From Alcanivorax hongdengensis A-11-3 (lineage in GTDB: Bacteria; Pseudomonadota; Gammaproteobacteria; Pseudomonadales; Alcanivoracaceae), in assembly GCF_000300995.1 (NCBI RefSeq), contig NZ_AMRJ01000022.1:1-60546 (forward strand): 60,546 bases of DNA, written 5' to 3'. Position numbers and translations under genes: made by a program. Below, piece after piece: positions 12,074-20,893 of this stretch (positions are counted from its first letter, which is position 1; every line of letters begins with the position of its first letter). The notes below the pieces were generated by a model, which was not told where the DNA came from, ran no database searches, and saw only the letters and a list, made by a program, of their open reading frames with translations.

Positions 12074-13206
12074 CCGGCCTGCTCCACCTTGATTCGCGCA
12101 TTTACGCCGCTGGCGCCATTACGGTAATTGGCGATGTTGGCGTCCACCCCCTGTTTACGGATGGCCTGCTGCAGTTTCTCCAGTTCGGCATAATCCTTGG
12201 CCCCCACATCCAGCATCAGGGAGCCATCGCGCTGGTCGAACTGCATGCGCTTGGCCTCCACCTTGCTGCCGTGGAGCACCGTGGCAACCGGTGCCAGCAG
12301 GGACAGAAAACCGGCATCGGCGGTTTCCACCCCGCCCAGCCTTGCCAGGCGAGCACGGAATTGACGGCTCAGCGCCGCAGTGGCCCGATCACCGGGGAAC
12401 AGTTGCTCGTAACGGGCCTGGGCCTGGGCAAACGCCGCATCCGCCGCCCGTTGATAGCGCCACTCCTGTACCCAGAGAGTGATGACGGCGCACACGAAAA
12501 TCACCGCTGCCATGGCCATGATCGGCCGCCAGGGGGCCCACATGGAACTGGATGCCTGCTTGTCCTTGCGCGGCGCATAGGCGCCCTGCATCAGCTCTAC
12601 GGCACGACCTTCTCGAAAGGCCGCCGCAAAGAGGTCGAATAATTCATCCTCGGCGCTGATCAACATGGCTTCGTCCAGCGCACCGGCAAACAGCGGTTGA
12701 ATACGGTCCTGATCAGCCTGGTCGATCCACAATGCCTGATTACGGCCGGATTGCAGCAGCACCTTGCCATCCAGGCTGATGATCAACGGCGCACGGTCAG
12801 CCAGCAGATCAGTGTCCACGCGAATGGATTGCAGAGTGCAGGGGCTGTCTGCCACCAGGGCCACCCAGGCATCCATGTGCTCGCGGGCGATGGCGGCCAC
12901 CGGATAATGACCGGATTCAGCCTTGCCGGCCGCCAGCCACAGAGACTCCGGGCTATCGAGCAGTTGCTCTTCAAGCAGAAACGGCAGCACCTTTTGCAGA
13001 TGCCGGGCCTGCTTGCGGGACAGGCTGACCTCGGTCAGTTGCGCATCACGGTTGCTGAGCACCAATCGCACCGGGCCGTTACAGGCCTGCAACGCCTGGG
13101 CCAGGGAGCCGGACTGTACGTCAGCGCCCCCCTGTCGCCAGTAAACCGGCATGTCGGCATGGGGCATGCCGCAAGCATTGGGATAGATAAGAGAGGCGTC
13201 CGCCAC
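12070..13206 (-). CDS. gspL: type II secretion protein GspL
   Basis: GspL links the cytoplasmic ATPase GspE to the membrane platform. The 378-residue protein has a cytoplasmic actin-like domain (about 1-240, with VSLSRKQARHLQKVLPFLLEEQL near the usual LPFLLED motif of the family). A membrane helix follows (about 243-262, IMAMAAVIFVCAVITLWV), then a periplasmic domain. It starts with GTG at 13206, two bases after the gspK stop, with AAGGA eight bases upstream. It overlaps gspM by four bases. Confidence 0.92.
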   Translation of the reverse strand: MADASLIYPNACGMPHADMPVYWRQGGADVQSGSLAQALQACNGPVRLVLSNRDAQLTEVSLSRKQARHLQKVLPFLLEEQLLDSPESLWLAAGKAESGHYPVAAIAREHMDAWVALVADSPCTLQSIRVDTDLLADRAPLIISLDGKVLLQSGRNQALWIDQADQDRIQPLFAGALDEAMLISAEDELFDLFAAAFREGRAVELMQGAYAPRKDKQASSSMWAPWRPIMAMAAVIFVCAVITLWVQEWRYQRAADAAFAQAQARYEQLFPGDRATAALSRQFRARLARLGGVETADAGFLSLLAPVATVLHGSKVEAKRMQFDQRDGSLMLDVGAKDYAELEKLQQAIRKQGVDANIANYRNGASGVNARIKVEQAG

Positions 13207-13208
13207 GG

Positions 13209-14273
13209 TTACTGTCCTTGATCGTTATTCTTTGCGTTATCGCTATTGTAGAAGGGATTGCAGGAGGGTTCGAGGGGCGTCAGCAGGGGCATTACCTGCC
13301 GGCTGAACACGTCGGTCCCGGCCCCTTCCTCACTGCCTCGATGCAGCCGGCTCACCAGCCGACTCACCTGACCATCCACTTCCACATCCACCATAACCTG
13401 AAAATACTCGCTGCTCACGCCCAGTCTGGCCGACAATTGGTCGCGTTTGTCACTATCGAGCTTGTCAAAGGGCGATTGCTGCAGAAGCTGGGCAATATCG
13501 TCAATCGGCTCGTCCGCCCGGGCCTTGGTAATGGCCTCGACACCGGCCTCGCCAGCCAGGTTGCCGACCACCGCATCCAGAACCTGGGGCGAGGCGGTGT
13601 TGACGTTGAGCACGGTGCCCAGCGGCAGCGCCGTGAACAGCCCCCAGCTCTGCGGGTCGGCAAATTCATCTTTCAGGGTAAAGCTGCGGATGGCCCGCAG
13701 CTCGCTTTCATGGGCAATCGGCATGTTGGGGGTGCGGCGGTTGCGATAATCCGGGTCCTCGGCCCCCTCCACCCCGTCGACAATGTTGTTGGAGTCGATC
13801 CAGTCGGCCATTTCGTTAGCCATCAGCGAGGCCTTGCCCGGGTCCGGCAGCGTCTGTTGCAGCAGGCGTGTCAGCTCATCAATGGCCTCGCTGTTGCGGA
13901 CAAAGCCGTCGCCTTCACTGGTGACCAGCCAGTTGAGGTTAAAGCGGCCCTGCAGATCCTGGACGCTGGCAGTAAGGATGGCATCTTCATAGGGCGTGGG
14001 CGGCAGCTGTACCGCCCATTTTTCATCGACGCAGTCATCGACCATGGCGTTATTGCTGCGGTCGTCTTCCAGATCGTCAATCAGGGCCTGCTGGGCCACC
14101 ACTTCCGCGGCCATGGCGTACTGATAGCGCTTGTCCCATTGCAGCAGGTTGTCGGCCCGGGTCAGAAACCGGTCCTGGCGGAACAGCACTTCGGCGGTGA
14201 TGGTGGAGATGATGGCAAACAGCAACAGTACAATCACCAGTGCCATGCCCTGCTGTCGTTGCTTCATTGCCAT
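13209..14273 (-). CDS. gspK: type II secretion minor pseudopilin GspK
   Basis: GspK caps the pseudopilus tip together with GspI and GspJ. The 354-residue protein begins MAMKQRQQGMALVIVLLLF. Prepilin peptidase should cut after Gly9, and the mature N-terminus lacks Glu5, as is normal for GspK. The large globular domain includes LQGRFNLNWLV and the conserved VNTASPQVLDA region. Two starts are possible. ATG at 14273 has GGTGG at suitable spacing and overlaps gspJ by 10 bases, whereas ATG at 14267 forms an ATGA overlap but has poorer spacing. The frame remains open upstream inside gspJ, but that part does not look like a leader peptide. Confidence 0.93.
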   Translation of the reverse strand: MAMKQRQQGMALVIVLLLFAIISTITAEVLFRQDRFLTRADNLLQWDKRYQYAMAAEVVAQQALIDDLEDDRSNNAMVDDCVDEKWAVQLPPTPYEDAILTASVQDLQGRFNLNWLVTSEGDGFVRNSEAIDELTRLLQQTLPDPGKASLMANEMADWIDSNNIVDGVEGAEDPDYRNRRTPNMPIAHESELRAIRSFTLKDEFADPQSWGLFTALPLGTVLNVNTASPQVLDAVVGNLAGEAGVEAITKARADEPIDDIAQLLQQSPFDKLDSDKRDQLSARLGVSSEYFQVMVDVEVDGQVSRLVSRLHRGSEEGAGTDVFSRQVMPLLTPLEPSCNPFYNSDNAKNNDQGQ

Positions 14274-14890
14274 GGGTTCACCACCGTCCGGTAGAAACGA
14301 TGAACTTCCTCGCCGGTTTCCAGCTTGATATCCACCTCGATACTCTTGGGCAGGCGTTGCTGCCAGACCGGCACGGCCTCCAGAGCCGCATCCGGCCACA
14401 GTTCCTTCCACACCCATTCGCCCTGCGGGGTGAGGTCCAGGTAGCGCACCGTGAAGCTTTCCACATGATCAAGCAGTACGTCCTGCTGGTATTCGGTGGC
14501 CACATTGGTATCCAGCACCGGCCAGTAACGCCGATAGAGCTTGCCGTCCTCCAGGGAATAGATCACTCGCTGCATCTGGCTGCGATCACGCAGACCAAAA
14601 GGGTTGGCCCAGCCCAGCCGGGTGAATTCCACATAATTGTCGCGGCCAATGATCGCCGGCATCGGGTCGCCATAGGGGTCGCGGACCGGACGCGCAATCA
14701 GCTGTTCGAAATCCAGCGTCAGGTAGGTAATGGCCCGCTGGCTGTCCTCCAGCTTCTCGGCGCTTTCGGTGAGCTGCTCACGACCACGCAGGGCATCGGA
14801 CAGAAAGGTCGCCACGGCAATATAGATGATGGCGAAAATGGCGATGGTGATGACCATCTCCAGCAGGGTAAAACCGCGTACCCTGCTCAT
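14264..14890 (-). CDS. gspJ: type II secretion minor pseudopilin GspJ
   Basis: A 208-residue minor pseudopilin of the tip complex. It has a six-residue leader and cleavage site (MSRVRG|FTLLEMVITIAIFAII) with Glu5 present, followed by a soluble domain containing FEQLIARPVRDPYGD and YVEFTRLGWANPFG, which are typical of GspJ. The start overlaps the gspI stop by four bases (14887-14890). Confidence 0.95.
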   Translation of the reverse strand: MSRVRGFTLLEMVITIAIFAIIYIAVATFLSDALRGREQLTESAEKLEDSQRAITYLTLDFEQLIARPVRDPYGDPMPAIIGRDNYVEFTRLGWANPFGLRDRSQMQRVIYSLEDGKLYRRYWPVLDTNVATEYQQDVLLDHVESFTVRYLDLTPQGEWVWKELWPDAALEAVPVWQQRLPKSIEVDIKLETGEEVHRFYRTVVNPWQ

Positions 14891-15279
14891 CCGGACACCG
14901 GCTTGCCAATCAGACTGGCCAGGCTGTAGGCCAGCCCGCCCTTGTCTTCGCCGTTCATGGGGCCAACATCAATATCCACCCGGCGAGTATCCGGGTAAGG
15001 GCCGTCACTGATGCGCGTGCGAATCCACCAGTCTCGACCGTTACGCTCTTCCTGGCTGTCGGAGGTGCCGGTGGACGGCCATTGCTGGTAGACCTGCAAT
15101 TCCACCAGTTTATCCGCCGCCACCAGATACCCCAGGCGGGTTTCGTTGATGTTGGTGTAGGCACGGGCGGTGGAGCCCATGGTCTGGCCCAGCACCACCA
15201 TGACCAGTGCCAGTACCGCCACGGCAATCAGCACCTCCACCAGGGTGAAGCCACGCTGGGCAGATCCACGGCGGCTCAT
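14887..15279 (-). CDS. gspI: type II secretion minor pseudopilin GspI
   Basis: A 130-residue minor pseudopilin that nucleates the tip with GspJ and GspK. The prepilin motif is RG|FTLVEVLIAVAVLALVMV with Glu5. The segment NETRLGYLVAADKLVELQV corresponds to the conserved AxxVAxNxL helix of the family. It overlaps both neighbours by four bases (with gspH at 15276-15279 and gspJ at 14887-14890), which means tight translational coupling. Confidence 0.95.
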   Translation of the reverse strand: MSRRGSAQRGFTLVEVLIAVAVLALVMVVLGQTMGSTARAYTNINETRLGYLVAADKLVELQVYQQWPSTGTSDSQEERNGRDWWIRTRISDGPYPDTRRVDIDVGPMNGEDKGGLAYSLASLIGKPVSG

Positions 15280-15989
15280 GGCGCGTCCTCCAGGCTTTGC
15301 TGTCGCTGGACTTCGTCGGTGACCCTGCCGCTGTGTTTTTCCTGCTGGTCGTCCGGTACATCCGGGTCGGAGATATGACCCAGCGCCGAGAGTTTGATGC
15401 GTTGCTCGGCATCAATATCATCGCGCGAGCGCAACGTCAGCGTCACCGGCGAGGTCTCGCCGCTGGGGAAAAAGAATACCTGGGGAAAGGGTTTATCCTC
15501 TTCCTTGTCTTCACTGCCCTGCCCGGCCCCATCGTCGCCATCGTCATCCGGATTCTGCAGGGTATCCATACCATTTTGCCGACGTTTTTTTACCAGGGTA
15601 TCGGCCACGTCTTTCAGGGAGACCGGGTCAGGATTGTCATCGTCCTGCAGGTCATCGAGCTGCCAGACCAGCTCCAGGGAGGGCGGCAACTGCCGGGCCT
15701 GCAGCCCGGTAATGGTAACCGGCACAAACTGCTGTTTGACCAGGTCATAGGCCAGCGGCGTCCAGCCGTTGTCCTGCAGACGCAGTGCCAGCAGCTGCCC
15801 GGAAAACAGACTGCGCTCATTGAGCAGGGAAATGGCGTCTTTCAGGCGCGCGGATTCGTCGTCCAGCTGGTGGTCGTCGTCCACCCAGGTGGTCTGGGTC
15901 ACCACCACCAGGCTCAACAGGGCAATCAGGCTTACCACCACCATGATTTCCAGCAGGGTAAAGCCGCGCTGCCGGGCCGGGGCGAGCAT
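15276..15989 (-). CDS. gspH: type II secretion minor pseudopilin GspH, with an acidic insertion
   Basis: GspH sits below the GspI-J-K tip of the pseudopilus. This copy is 237 residues from the ATG at 15989, one base after the gspG stop; the leader is MLAPARQRG|FTLLEIMVVV. It is long for GspH (about 150-190 aa is usual). The extra length is mostly a hydrophilic stretch, about residues 111-168, full of Asp/Glu (DDLQDDDNPDP, NPDDDGDDGAGQGSEDKEED), plus a charged C-terminal tail. The beta-sheet part resumes at VFFFPSGETSPVTLTL, which is the usual C-terminal GspH element. The insertion is therefore in a loop, not a frameshift. Confidence 0.88.
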   Translation of the reverse strand: MLAPARQRGFTLLEIMVVVSLIALLSLVVVTQTTWVDDDHQLDDESARLKDAISLLNERSLFSGQLLALRLQDNGWTPLAYDLVKQQFVPVTITGLQARQLPPSLELVWQLDDLQDDDNPDPVSLKDVADTLVKKRRQNGMDTLQNPDDDGDDGAGQGSEDKEEDKPFPQVFFFPSGETSPVTLTLRSRDDIDAEQRIKLSALGHISDPDVPDDQQEKHSGRVTDEVQRQQSLEDAP

Positions 15990-15990
15990 C

Positions 15991-16419
15991 TTACTGAACG
16001 TCGCGCCAGCTAATGTCCGCGTCGTTACCCTCACCGCCCTCGGCGCCATCCGCCCCCAGGGAGTACAGGTCATAGGGGCCGTCAACACCCGGGCTCAGGT
16101 AAACGTAATCGTTGTTCCAGGGGTCCTGGGGTACCTTCGGCAGGTAACCGCCCTCCGGCCATTTCTTGGCGGAATTGGGGCGCTCGACCAGGGCTTTCAG
16201 CCCTTCTTCGGTGGTCGGGTAGCTACCGTTATTGAACTTGTACAGATCCAGCTGCTGAACGATCTTGCCCATGTTGGCCTTGGTCAGGTCAATCTTGGCG
16301 GATTCCCCCTGCCCGATCACGTTGGGCACGATTACTGCCGCCAGTAAACCGATGATGGCCACTACCACCATGATTTCCAGCAGGGTAAAACCGGACATGG
16401 CACTACGTCTTGCTTTCAT
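15991..16419 (-). CDS. gspG: type II secretion major pseudopilin GspG
   Basis: GspG polymerises into the pseudopilus that pushes substrates through the outer-membrane secretin. The 142-residue protein shows the leader MKARRSAMSG, then FTLLEIMVVVAIIGLLAA with Glu5, the conserved YPTTEEGLKAL loop, and the calcium-site region DPWNNDYVY...GPYDLYSLGADG. GAGGTGG lies four bases before the ATG. As the major subunit it should be needed in excess, but no extra promoter or attenuator is evident before it. Confidence 0.97.
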   Translation of the reverse strand: MKARRSAMSGFTLLEIMVVVAIIGLLAAVIVPNVIGQGESAKIDLTKANMGKIVQQLDLYKFNNGSYPTTEEGLKALVERPNSAKKWPEGGYLPKVPQDPWNNDYVYLSPGVDGPYDLYSLGADGAEGGEGNDADISWRDVQ

Positions 16420-16434
16420 TGTTCCACCTCAGGC

Positions 16435-17652
16435 CTAGTGGGCCAGAAAATTGTTCATCTGCATTATGGGGAGCATGACTGACAGTACAATCAGAATCAC
16501 GACTCCGGCCATTATTAACAACATAATGGGGCCAAGCAGGCCGACCAGGGTGCTGACCGTACTGCTCAGCTCCCGCTCCTGATAATCCGCCGCCCGGGTC
16601 AGCATGTGGTCGAGTTCGCCGCTGGCTTCGCCACTGGCAATCATCTGCACCAGCATGGGCGGGAAATAGCCACTCACCTCCAGGGCACGGCTGAGATTGC
16701 CCCCTTCGCGCACGCGCACTGCAGCGGTTTTGACCGCATCCCGTACCGCCAGGTTTCCTACCACCTGGGCGGCGATAAAGAGCGCGTCCACCAGCGGCAC
16801 CCCGGCGCGACCCAGAATCCCCAGGGTGCTGGCCAGGCGGGCACTGTCAGCGGCCCGCAGCATGGTGCCGACCATCGGCGTGGCCGCCAGGCGCTGGTGG
16901 ACCCGGAAGCGAAAGCCCGGGTCCCGCATGGCGCGCAGGAAGAAGACAATGGCGGCAACCAGAATCAGGCCGAGCAGCCAGCCCCAGTCGCGCACGAAGT
17001 CACTAAGAAAGATCACCACCCGGGTCACCAACGGCAGCGCCTGGTTGCGGTTTTCGAACACCGCCACCAGCTTGGGTACCACCATGGTCATCAATAGCAG
17101 GATGACTATGCTGGCAAAGACCATGATGAAAGCCGGGTAAACCATGGCCTGGGCCACCGAGCGGCCGGTGTCATGACGGGTTTCCAGATAATCGGCCAGC
17201 TGGGACAGTACCTGCTCCAGGTGACCACTCTGCTCGCCGGCGTCCACGGTGGCCCGGTACATTTCCGAGAAGGCGCGGGGAAAGGATGCCAGGCTGCGGG
17301 CCATGCTGTGCCCTTCGCGGACCTTGGCGCGCACGGCCAGCATGATGCGCTCTACGCGGTCATTGGCGGATTGCTTGGCTACCGCGGACAATGCCTGCTC
17401 CACCGGCAGACCGGATTTGAGCAAGGTGGCCAGCTGGCGGGTAATCAACGCCAGTTCAGCGCCCTTGAGCTTGCCCGAGGCGGAGAAACGGGCCATGCCT
17501 GCGCCGGCCTTGTCACCGGCCTCATGCACTTCCAGCGGCACCCAGCCCTTGTCGCGTAGTTGCTGGCGCACCTGACGGGCACTATCGGCTTCCAGGGTGC
17601 CTTTTTTGACCTTGCCGCGATGGTCAAGGGACTTGAACTCAAACGCTGGCAT
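16435..17652 (-). CDS. gspF: type II secretion inner-membrane platform protein GspF
   Basis: A 405-residue polytopic protein with two copies of the T2SF domain. Three main hydrophobic segments are visible (about 170-195, 220-240 and 375-400). The family segments PVEQALSAVAKQ, EQSGHLEQVLSQLADYLE and GEASGELDHMLTRAADYQE are intact. The start shares one base with the gspE stop (TGATG), so ATPase and platform are made together. Confidence 0.96.
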   Translation of the reverse strand: MPAFEFKSLDHRGKVKKGTLEADSARQVRQQLRDKGWVPLEVHEAGDKAGAGMARFSASGKLKGAELALITRQLATLLKSGLPVEQALSAVAKQSANDRVERIMLAVRAKVREGHSMARSLASFPRAFSEMYRATVDAGEQSGHLEQVLSQLADYLETRHDTGRSVAQAMVYPAFIMVFASIVILLLMTMVVPKLVAVFENRNQALPLVTRVVIFLSDFVRDWGWLLGLILVAAIVFFLRAMRDPGFRFRVHQRLAATPMVGTMLRAADSARLASTLGILGRAGVPLVDALFIAAQVVGNLAVRDAVKTAAVRVREGGNLSRALEVSGYFPPMLVQMIASGEASGELDHMLTRAADYQERELSSTVSTLVGLLGPIMLLIMAGVVILIVLSVMLPIMQMNNFLAH

Positions 17653-19151
17653 CAGTCTTCCCGGGTTACCCGCAGCACTTCTTCAATGCTGGTCTGGCCG
17701 GCACGGACCTTGCGCCAGCCGTCTTCACGAATGCTAGGCGTCAGCTTGCGGGCATGGCGGCCCAGCTCGAGCTCCCCGGCCCGGTCATGGATCAGCTCAC
17801 GCATGGTGTCGTCAACCAGCACCAGCTCGTAGATACCAGTACGACCGCGGTACCCCTGCTGGTTGCAGTGCTCGCAACCGGCGGGATGATAAAGCGTGCA
17901 GGGCTCATCGGCGCTCAGCCCCATCATGGCCCGTTCGCTGTCGCTGGGCTCATAGGGAGTCTTGCAGTCATCGCAAAGAACCCGCACCAGTCGCTGGGCC
18001 AGCGCGCCCAGCAGGGAGCTGGACAGCAGGAAGGGCTCGATACCCATGTCCTGAAGGCGGGTGACGGCACCAACGGCGGTATTGGTGTGCAGTGTGGAAA
18101 GCACCAGGTGACCGGTGAGGGAGGCCTGTACGGCAATTTCGGCGGTCTCCAGATCACGAATCTCGCCCACCATCACCACGTCCGGGTCCTGACGGAGAAT
18201 GGCGCGCAGACCCCGGGCAAAGGTCATGTCCACCTTGGGGTTAACCTGGGTCTGGCCGATACCTTCCAGCTGGTATTCGATCGGGTCTTCCACCGTGAGG
18301 ATATTGCGTGAGCTGTCGTTGAGATCGGTGATGGAGGCATACAGGGTGGTGGTCTTACCGGAGCCGGTGGGCCCGGTGACCAGAATGATGCCATGGGGTT
18401 TGTGAATCAGCTCCAGCATGCGCTTGTGGCTGGCCTCCCCCATCCCCAGGTGGGATAGCTGCAGACGGCCGGCCTGCTTGTCGAGCAGACGCAACACCAC
18501 ACGTTCGCCGTTACTGGAGGGCATGGTGGAGACCCGCACATCCACGTCCCGGCCACCGATACGCAGGGAAATCCGGCCATCCTGGGGAACGCGTTTTTCG
18601 GCGATATCCAGCCGCGCCATAACCTTGATACGCGAAACCAGCAGCGAGGCCAGCTCGCGCTTGGGGGTCAACACTTCACGCAATACGCCATCCACCCGCA
18701 TGCGCACCACCAGGCGGCGCTCAAAGGTCTCGATATGAATATCCGAGGCATCCTCCCGGATGGCCTCCTGCAGGAGCGCATTGATCAGGCGAATGATGGG
18801 CGCGTCGTCTTCCTGCTCCAGCAGGTCGGCGGTTTCCGGCAGGGCATCGGCGAGGCTGGCCAGGTCCAGGGATTCCAGGTCATCGGCGGCCTCCGCTGCA
18901 GCGCCACGCTGCTGCTCGTAGGCCAGCGCCATGCTGCTGGCAAAGCTGCTGTCATCCAGATTGACCAGCGGAGGCAGGAAACCCAGCCAGCGCTGTACTT
19001 CACTGAGCGCTCCCACCGACACGTCCCCCCGGTAGCACAGCTCCTGGTGGCCATCCTTTTCGCGCAGCAATACGCCATAGCGTCGGGCAAAGCCGTAGGG
19101 CAGCAGGGCCGGGCTGGACAGGGTCTCTTCCGTGGACGGGGTCGCGTTCAT
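17652..19151 (-). CDS. gspE: type II secretion ATPase GspE
   Basis: GspE is the cytoplasmic hexameric ATPase that drives pseudopilus assembly. The 499-residue protein has an N1 domain starting [13 protein letters not shown], the family form that docks on GspL. The ATPase core has Walker A GPTGSGKT (Lys266), an Asp box, and [23 protein letters not shown] with the Walker B Glu and His box. A four-cysteine zinc motif follows (CDDC ... CEHC). I see no MshEN c-di-GMP motif. The ATG at 19151 is chosen because it is two bases after the stop of the REC-PAS-PilZ gene and gives the usual GspE N-terminus. Confidence 0.97.
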   Translation of the reverse strand: MNATPSTEETLSSPALLPYGFARRYGVLLREKDGHQELCYRGDVSVGALSEVQRWLGFLPPLVNLDDSSFASSMALAYEQQRGAAAEAADDLESLDLASLADALPETADLLEQEDDAPIIRLINALLQEAIREDASDIHIETFERRLVVRMRVDGVLREVLTPKRELASLLVSRIKVMARLDIAEKRVPQDGRISLRIGGRDVDVRVSTMPSSNGERVVLRLLDKQAGRLQLSHLGMGEASHKRMLELIHKPHGIILVTGPTGSGKTTTLYASITDLNDSSRNILTVEDPIEYQLEGIGQTQVNPKVDMTFARGLRAILRQDPDVVMVGEIRDLETAEIAVQASLTGHLVLSTLHTNTAVGAVTRLQDMGIEPFLLSSSLLGALAQRLVRVLCDDCKTPYEPSDSERAMMGLSADEPCTLYHPAGCEHCNQQGYRGRTGIYELVLVDDTMRELIHDRAGELELGRHARKLTPSIREDGWRKVRAGQTSIEEVLRVTRED

Positions 19152-19153
19152 TA

Positions 19154-20287
19154 TTAATATTTGTCCATCAAGGTTTCTATCACATCGCGCGAGGTACGAA
19201 CCAGATCCAGAAACTGGAAGCCGGCCTGGAACTCGCCCGGAGCGTCCAGACTTTCGCACCAGATCACCCGCGCGTCAAAGCTGGTGGTGTTGACCCCGGC
19301 AATCTGGTCGGGCAATACCATACCCAGCTGCAGGGTCTCGCCCGGCGCCAGCTCGCGCCGGGTAAAGAGCTTGAAGCCGTCCTCGCTGAGGTTCATCAGC
19401 CGGCCCACATTGCCGCCGGTGCTGCGGTCGAAGACCACCATCTCCCGGAACATTTTCTTGCGGGGGTGGCGACGATGGTCCCGGCCATTGTCGGCTTCGT
19501 TCTCGTCCCGGGCCTGGCGGATCACGGTGACCAGGCCGGTGAAATCACCACTGTCATTGAGGATCGGGTTGGCTCGCAGGGACAAGGCTATCAGGCCTTC
19601 ATGACTATTTGTATAGAGGCTGTGTTCATTGTGCCAGTCTTCGCCATTCTGACAGGCGGCCAGCACCGGGGAATCCTGCCAGGCCCAGCGTGCCCGGCCG
19701 GTATCATCGTTGAGCAGGATCTCGGCCATGTCATTGCCGACCAGTTCATCCCGGTGTCGCCCGGTCAGGGCGCAGGCGGCTTCGTTACAGAAGGTGATGC
19801 GGCCCTGGGTGTCCGAACCGATGACCGCTTCGCCCAGGGCATGCAGCAACCGCTCGTTTTCATCCTTTAGCCGCTTCATCTGTACCACCGCCTGCTGGAG
19901 CTTGCGCCGCTGGCGGTCCAGTTCCAGAAATACCGTGACCTTGGCTTCCAGTATCTGCTGGTCGATGGGTTTGAACAGATAGTCGACGGCGCCGCACTGG
20001 TAGCCCTTGAAGACGTATTTCTGTTCCTTGGAAATGGCCGTGACAAAGATGATGGGGATGTGCCGTGTCTTCTTGTTCTTGCGCATCAGCTCGGCGACTT
20101 CAAAGCCGTCCATTTCCGGCATCTGCACATCCAGCAACACCAGGGCAAAGTCGTGCTTGAGCGCCAGGCCCAGTGCCTCGTTTCCGGACTCCGCCATCAC
20201 CAGATTGCGGCCCTCCCCGTCCAGGATCGCCTCCAGCGCAATCAGGTTTTCCCTATGGTCATCCACAACCAGAATGTTCTGCTTCAT
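19154..20287 (-). CDS. REC-PAS-PilZ response regulator
   Basis: A 377-residue cytoplasmic protein. Residues 1-120 are a receiver with VVDD, phospho-acceptor [13 protein letters not shown] residues VTA and FKP. A helix (125-145) leads to a PAS domain (about 145-265, [21 protein letters not shown]). A PilZ domain (about 270-375) closes the protein with RRHPRKK and NLSEDG, the two c-di-GMP-binding motifs RxxxR and (D/N)xSxxG. It probably combines phosphorylation, a PAS signal and c-di-GMP. No DNA-binding or GGDEF domain is present, so it should act by protein contact. The stop is two bases before gspE. CheB ends seven bases upstream. Confidence 0.9.
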   Translation of the reverse strand: MKQNILVVDDHRENLIALEAILDGEGRNLVMAESGNEALGLALKHDFALVLLDVQMPEMDGFEVAELMRKNKKTRHIPIIFVTAISKEQKYVFKGYQCGAVDYLFKPIDQQILEAKVTVFLELDRQRRKLQQAVVQMKRLKDENERLLHALGEAVIGSDTQGRITFCNEAACALTGRHRDELVGNDMAEILLNDDTGRARWAWQDSPVLAACQNGEDWHNEHSLYTNSHEGLIALSLRANPILNDSGDFTGLVTVIRQARDENEADNGRDHRRHPRKKMFREMVVFDRSTGGNVGRLMNLSEDGFKLFTRRELAPGETLQLGMVLPDQIAGVNTTSFDARVIWCESLDAPGEFQAGFQFLDLVRTSRDVIETLMDKY

Positions 20288-20294
20288 CGTGCTG

Positions 20295-20873
20295 TTACCC
20301 GCTTAAATGTTCCGCCAAAAAGGGGCCGATCCGTTCCAGATCCAGCACCCTGGATATTGCACCTGTTTTTATGGCCGCTTCTGGCATCACCGGGGCTTCC
20401 GAGCTGACCGGTGACTGGGCGATGGTCAATCCCCCGCGGCGTTGTATGTATTCACAACCGGCGGCACCGTCCTCGTTGGCGCCGGTCAGAATCACACCTG
20501 TCAATCTGCTGCCGTAAACCGTGGCGGCAGAGAAGAAAAGTTCATCGATGGCAGGCCGCGAAAAGTGTACGGGCCGACCCACGGAAAAAGCCACTGTTTC
20601 GTCACTGTCCACCAGCATGTGATAGCCCGGTGGCGCCACATAGATGTGCCCGGGAAGAATCGGCTCCTTGTCTTCCGGGGCGATAACGGGCAAGGCACAG
20701 TAGCGCGCCAGCAACCATGGCAAGCGGTTTTCCGCGCTGGCATGCTGATGTTGCACCAGCAGAATGGCAGCGGGAAAATCCTCGGGCAGTGCAGACAGTA
20801 TGGTGGTATAGGCGTTCAAGCCTCCCCAGGAGGCCCCCATCACTACGGTTTGCGTTGGCTGTCCATGGCGCAT
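20295..20873 (-). CDS. cheB: CheB-type protein-glutamate methylesterase, catalytic domain only
   Basis: A 192-residue stand-alone CheB_methylest domain that would remove methyl esters from glutamates, or deamidate glutamines, on a signalling protein. The triad segments are present: GASWGG (Ser), VQHQHAS (His) and TGANEDGAAG (Asp). The N-terminal receiver of classical CheB is absent, so activity cannot be switched by phosphorylation in cis; the separate receiver gene just upstream may do it. GAGGG lies four bases before the start. No CheA, CheW or MCP gene is nearby. Confidence 0.92.
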   Translation of the reverse strand: MRHGQPTQTVVMGASWGGLNAYTTILSALPEDFPAAILLVQHQHASAENRLPWLLARYCALPVIAPEDKEPILPGHIYVAPPGYHMLVDSDETVAFSVGRPVHFSRPAIDELFFSAATVYGSRLTGVILTGANEDGAAGCEYIQRRGGLTIAQSPVSSEAPVMPEAAIKTGAISRVLDLERIGPFLAEHLSG

Positions 20874-20893
20874 CTTACCCTCGGGGACGACGT

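Noticed and set aside
14273..14417. 48-codon N-terminal extension of GspK
   Set aside because: It lies inside gspJ and would bury the prepilin leader, which must be near the N-terminus.
17652..19151. MshEN c-di-GMP-binding domain in GspE
   Set aside because: The N-terminus has the ordinary GspE form ([13 protein letters not shown]), without the two long conserved MshEN motifs.
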